Positions 54,519 through 56,718 of a DNA stretch of 56,718 nt are shown piece by piece. How positions within the stretch are numbered: position 1 is the stretch's first letter; the number at the start of each line of letters is the position of its first letter. Below the pieces are notes generated by a model, which made no database searches, was not told where the DNA came from, and saw only the letters and a list, made by a program, of their open reading frames with translations. The translations under genes were made by a program, and so were the position numbers. The stretch is from Candidatus Methanoperedens nitratireducens (GTDB lineage Archaea; Halobacteriota; Methanosarcinia; Methanosarcinales; Methanoperedenaceae), in contig NZ_FZMP01000084.1 in NCBI RefSeq assembly GCF_900196725.1, forward strand, positions 1 to 56,718, read 5' to 3'.

Positions 54519-55910
54519 TTACCCGCTCGCCTCTTTAAATCTCTTCACCACAAAATCCCGATCCAGCGATGCCAGGAAATGCCCGGCGCGCGGTCCTGAT
54601 TTAAGCCCGAGCAGCGCCAGATATACAGCCTCGAACACCTTCTTCCCGTCAATCCCGATATCCTGCGCAATTTTGTACATATTATCATGTATATCCTGAC
54701 CGCTCATGCCGCGTTCCAGTTCATCAGCCAGTATCGCAAGCGCGCGCTTCTGCTCTTTCGTTAAGCTCTTCGCCTGCGGAGGAAGCGTCTCCTGCACCTT
54801 GAATTTCACCATAGGCGGCGCATACTTGTCAAGCCAGTTCCTGGCATTGGTTGCCCTTTGCCTGATAGCCTCAACATCCGGGGTATCATATCCGCTGCGC
54901 TTAAGGACCTTAAGCAGATAATCAAAACCCTGTTCATCGGCTATCTGTATGGCTGTCACCATATGTCTGAACGGGATATTTGTGGGTTTTGTGCCCTCGG
55001 TCCGGGAAAGCTGGTATGCCCGCTTATCACCTTCTACCTGGTCGTACTCATCAACAAGGTTGAGCAGTGCAAGCCCGGGGTCAAATTCAATATGCTTATC
55101 AGGTCTCTGTCTGATGATCAGGTAGCGAAGTACCTCTGGCGGCACTATCTCAAGCATATCATTGATAGATATCGCAAGACCTGTGGATGAATGCATTGCA
55201 CCTTTGCCTTTCAGCATGATCCACTCGTACACTATCGGATACGGGGGCTCGTAATCGTATATCTCGCGGCTTATCCGTTTTCCCGTATCATATGAACCGC
55301 CTGCTGTAGCATGGTCTTTGCCGAACGGCTCAACCGTTGTCCCGAATATAGGCCACCGCGCAGGCCAGTCCACGCGCCATGTAAGTTTACCTCCCCCTTT
55401 CATGGACACCGTACCTTCAGAGCCGCATTTGCACACATAGTCCACAGTTCCTTTTTCAACATCGAATCCTGTGACTTTTGTTGTGCTCAATCGTCCGCAT
55501 TCGCTGCATATGGGATTGAAGGGGTTCCACTCAGGCTCCAATTCCCTGCCTGAGACCTCAGTAAGTATGCGGGCTATGGCATCCCTGTTGATAAGCGCTT
55601 TCTTAATTGCATCAATATATTTCCCCTCTTTATAAAGTTCATCAGCCCTGTAAACATCAGGCTTGATGCTGAGCGCATGCAGCGCATCGATGAACGGAAT
55701 CAGGAAATGCTCTGCATAACTCTTATGAGAGCCACAGGGACACGGGATTTCAGAAAGGGGCTTCCCGATATGGTCCTCATAGCTCTTCGGAAGGAAAGGG
55801 TATACTTTGCGGAGGGGGTCGTAGGTATCTGCTATATAGATAAGACGCGCATCTGCGCCTTTATCCCTGAGCGCCTTGTAAACTGTATCCGCCGTGACCA
55901 CCTCTCTCAT
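54519..55910 (-). CDS. lysS: Lysyl-tRNA synthetase, class I (main part; N-terminal frameshift)
   Basis: 463 residues covering nearly all of archaeal class I LysRS: 'IPCPCGSH' and '[13 protein letters not shown]' zinc sites, '[22 protein letters not shown]', the KMSKS-like '[15 protein letters not shown]' and '[14 protein letters not shown]'. It charges tRNA-Lys. The listed ATG lies after the HIGH-like motif, which is encoded just upstream in another frame (PSGAIHIGN). One more A in the A6 run (T6 on plus, 55962-55967) restores a 502-residue enzyme starting at 56026. An intact version must exist if this is the only LysRS. Confidence 0.9.
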   Translation of the reverse strand: MREVVTADTVYKALRDKGADARLIYIADTYDPLRKVYPFLPKSYEDHIGKPLSEIPCPCGSHKSYAEHFLIPFIDALHALSIKPDVYRADELYKEGKYIDAIKKALINRDAIARILTEVSGRELEPEWNPFNPICSECGRLSTTKVTGFDVEKGTVDYVCKCGSEGTVSMKGGGKLTWRVDWPARWPIFGTTVEPFGKDHATAGGSYDTGKRISREIYDYEPPYPIVYEWIMLKGKGAMHSSTGLAISINDMLEIVPPEVLRYLIIRQRPDKHIEFDPGLALLNLVDEYDQVEGDKRAYQLSRTEGTKPTNIPFRHMVTAIQIADEQGFDYLLKVLKRSGYDTPDVEAIRQRATNARNWLDKYAPPMVKFKVQETLPPQAKSLTKEQKRALAILADELERGMSGQDIHDNMYKIAQDIGIDGKKVFEAVYLALLGLKSGPRAGHFLASLDRDFVVKRFKEASG

Positions 55911-55951
55911 ATTGCCTATGTGGATAGCTCCGGATGGCGTTATCCCGGAGG

Positions 55952-56026
55952 CTACGGTATGTTTTTTCCGCGTTCAAGCACTTTTTCCGCTATAGCATCT
56001 GCCCAGTGTATTGTCTCGTCATTCAT
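55952..56026 (-). pseudogene. lysS: LysRS N-terminal piece (frameshifted gene)
   Basis: The true start of LysRS: '[20 protein letters not shown]' followed by a lost frame ('KNIP' stop). With one added A it reads '[20 protein letters not shown]' and enters the main part. Longer readings to 56206 run through a strong hairpin and are not protein-like. Confidence 0.82.
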
Positions 56027-56053
56027 AAACCGATGTCCCGCTTTACTTGACTT

Positions 56054-56076
56054 AGGGGTATGCTTCGCATACCCCT
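56054..56076. other. Nine-pair hairpin in the lysS/coaD divergent region
   Basis: AGGGGTATG-CTTCG-CATACCCCT, 28 bases upstream of the LysRS start. A second inverted repeat (AAACCTTT-CTT-AAAGGTTT) follows at about 56086-56104. They could act in the lysS leader or mark promoter sites for the divergent genes. Confidence 0.45.
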
Positions 56077-56178
56077 TCATTTGATAAACCTTTCTTAAAG
56101 GTTTTTCATTGCTCCCTAAAACCGCACAAGAGATATTAAAAGATACTCTTATCGCTCTTGCCCTCCAATTCTGGGGGT

Positions 56179-56640
56179 ATGGCGTGCGTAGTAGTCGGAG
56201 GGACATTTGACCCGTTACATGACGGTCACAGGGCGTTATTGAAGAAAGCCTGTGAATTAAGCAACGGCGGTGGGCTACTTATTGGGCTGACATCAGATAG
56301 GATGGCTAAAAACAAATCTCATAAAGTGGATGATTATCGTACACGATATAATGCGATCATGGAATTAACATCTGCGCAGGGAATAAAGCCTGAAATAATC
56401 AAGCTGGACGACCCTTACGGGCCTACCCTGCGTGACGATTTTGATTACATCGTTGTCTCCCCTGAGACGTACCCTACCGCATTAAGGATAAACGAGATAC
56501 GTGAAGAAAATGGCATGAGGCCGATAGAAATAGTTCTTGTCGATTATATCCTTGCTGATGATGGTCTGCCCATATCGAGCTCGCGCATCAGCAGGGGAGA
56601 GATAGACGAGCATGGAAGGGTATTAAAACAGCCTCAATAA
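56179..56640 (+). CDS. coaD: Phosphopantetheine adenylyltransferase, archaeal type
   Basis: 153 residues of the nucleotidyltransferase fold: 'VVGGTFDPLHDGHRALLKKA' with the HxGH site (HDGH), 'IGLTSDRMAKNKSHKVDDY' and the carboxyl 'PISSSRISRGEID' (KMSKS-like ISSSR). It joins ATP and phosphopantetheine to make dephospho-CoA. ATG 56179 follows a GGGGGT site; a TTG at 56158 would add seven residues. Divergent from lysS. Confidence 0.93.
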   Translation: MACVVVGGTFDPLHDGHRALLKKACELSNGGGLLIGLTSDRMAKNKSHKVDDYRTRYNAIMELTSAQGIKPEIIKLDDPYGPTLRDDFDYIVVSPETYPTALRINEIREENGMRPIEIVLVDYILADDGLPISSSRISRGEIDEHGRVLKQPQ

Positions 56641-56718
56641 AGGGAGTGTAACCTTTTTTGCTGAAACTATCCATGTGAATATCCCTTCCTATTTATAAAT
56701 ATGTATCAACCCTTTCGC

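Overview
The window reads as a chromosomal segment of a methane-metabolising euryarchaeon of the Methanosarcinales. Supporting genes are an archaeal SRP RNA, ribosomal protein S8e, class I lysyl-tRNA synthetase, F420 glutamate ligase CofE, archaeal-type CoaD, the archaeal cobalamin set CobD/CbiB/CobZ/CobS/CobY, and a relative of the methyl-coenzyme M reductase activation protein A2 (AtwA). Haem-c P460 lipoproteins and a polyhydroxyalkanoate-type hydrolase fit an ANME-2d / 'Ca. Methanoperedens'-like organism better than an ordinary methanogen. That placement is inference; no taxonomic search was run.

Layout. 1-6.8 kb: a cut-off transposase-like gene, small archaeal conserved genes, a bactofilin-like envelope protein, a secreted CAP-domain protein, rps8e, and a minus-strand cluster of a geranylgeranyl-reductase-type flavoprotein with bipartite lipoate ligase. 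6.8-11.4 kb: an ADP-forming acyl-CoA synthetase fused to a GNAT domain, the SRP RNA, an AhpD-like protein and tRNA-Ser(GCT). 11.4-12.4 kb is nearly gene-free and holds an HNH remnant. 12.4-19.3 kb: HEAT protein, TspO, ADP-ribosylglycohydrolase, then the lower cobalamin pathway. 19.3-21.5 kb: an arsenic locus (ArsR, ACR3, broken AhpD-like gene) with the same operator in front of arsR and acr3.

21.5-43.8 kb is an accessory island for metal stress and redox. It holds a PAS protein, two near-duplicate P460 cytochromes, and an ArsR-controlled operon of an AtwA-like double ABC ATPase, a zinc ribbon, a CopZ-like Fe-S chaperone and a clipped organomercurial lyase (MerB-like). It also holds MerA, a second pyridine-nucleotide disulfide oxidoreductase, cupredoxin, rubredoxin, flavodoxin, DsrE and DUF3179 proteins. 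Several gene fragments (merA, zinc finger, PAS, unknown) show past rearrangement. A radical SAM/SPASM enzyme overlapping a 52-residue Cys-containing small protein closes the island. 43.8-56.7 kb returns to mostly core genes (HD phosphohydrolase, CofE, carbamate kinase, LysRS, CoaD), mixed with nucleotidyltransferase/HEPN modules and an Mrr nuclease.

An important caveat: at least six genes (cobZ, cobY, a Cys-rich protein at 43.9 kb, a GNAT at 44.5 kb, mrr, lysS) are broken by single-base shifts, nearly all in or beside short homopolymer runs. Because lysS is normally essential, many of these are probably sequence or assembly errors rather than true pseudogenes.
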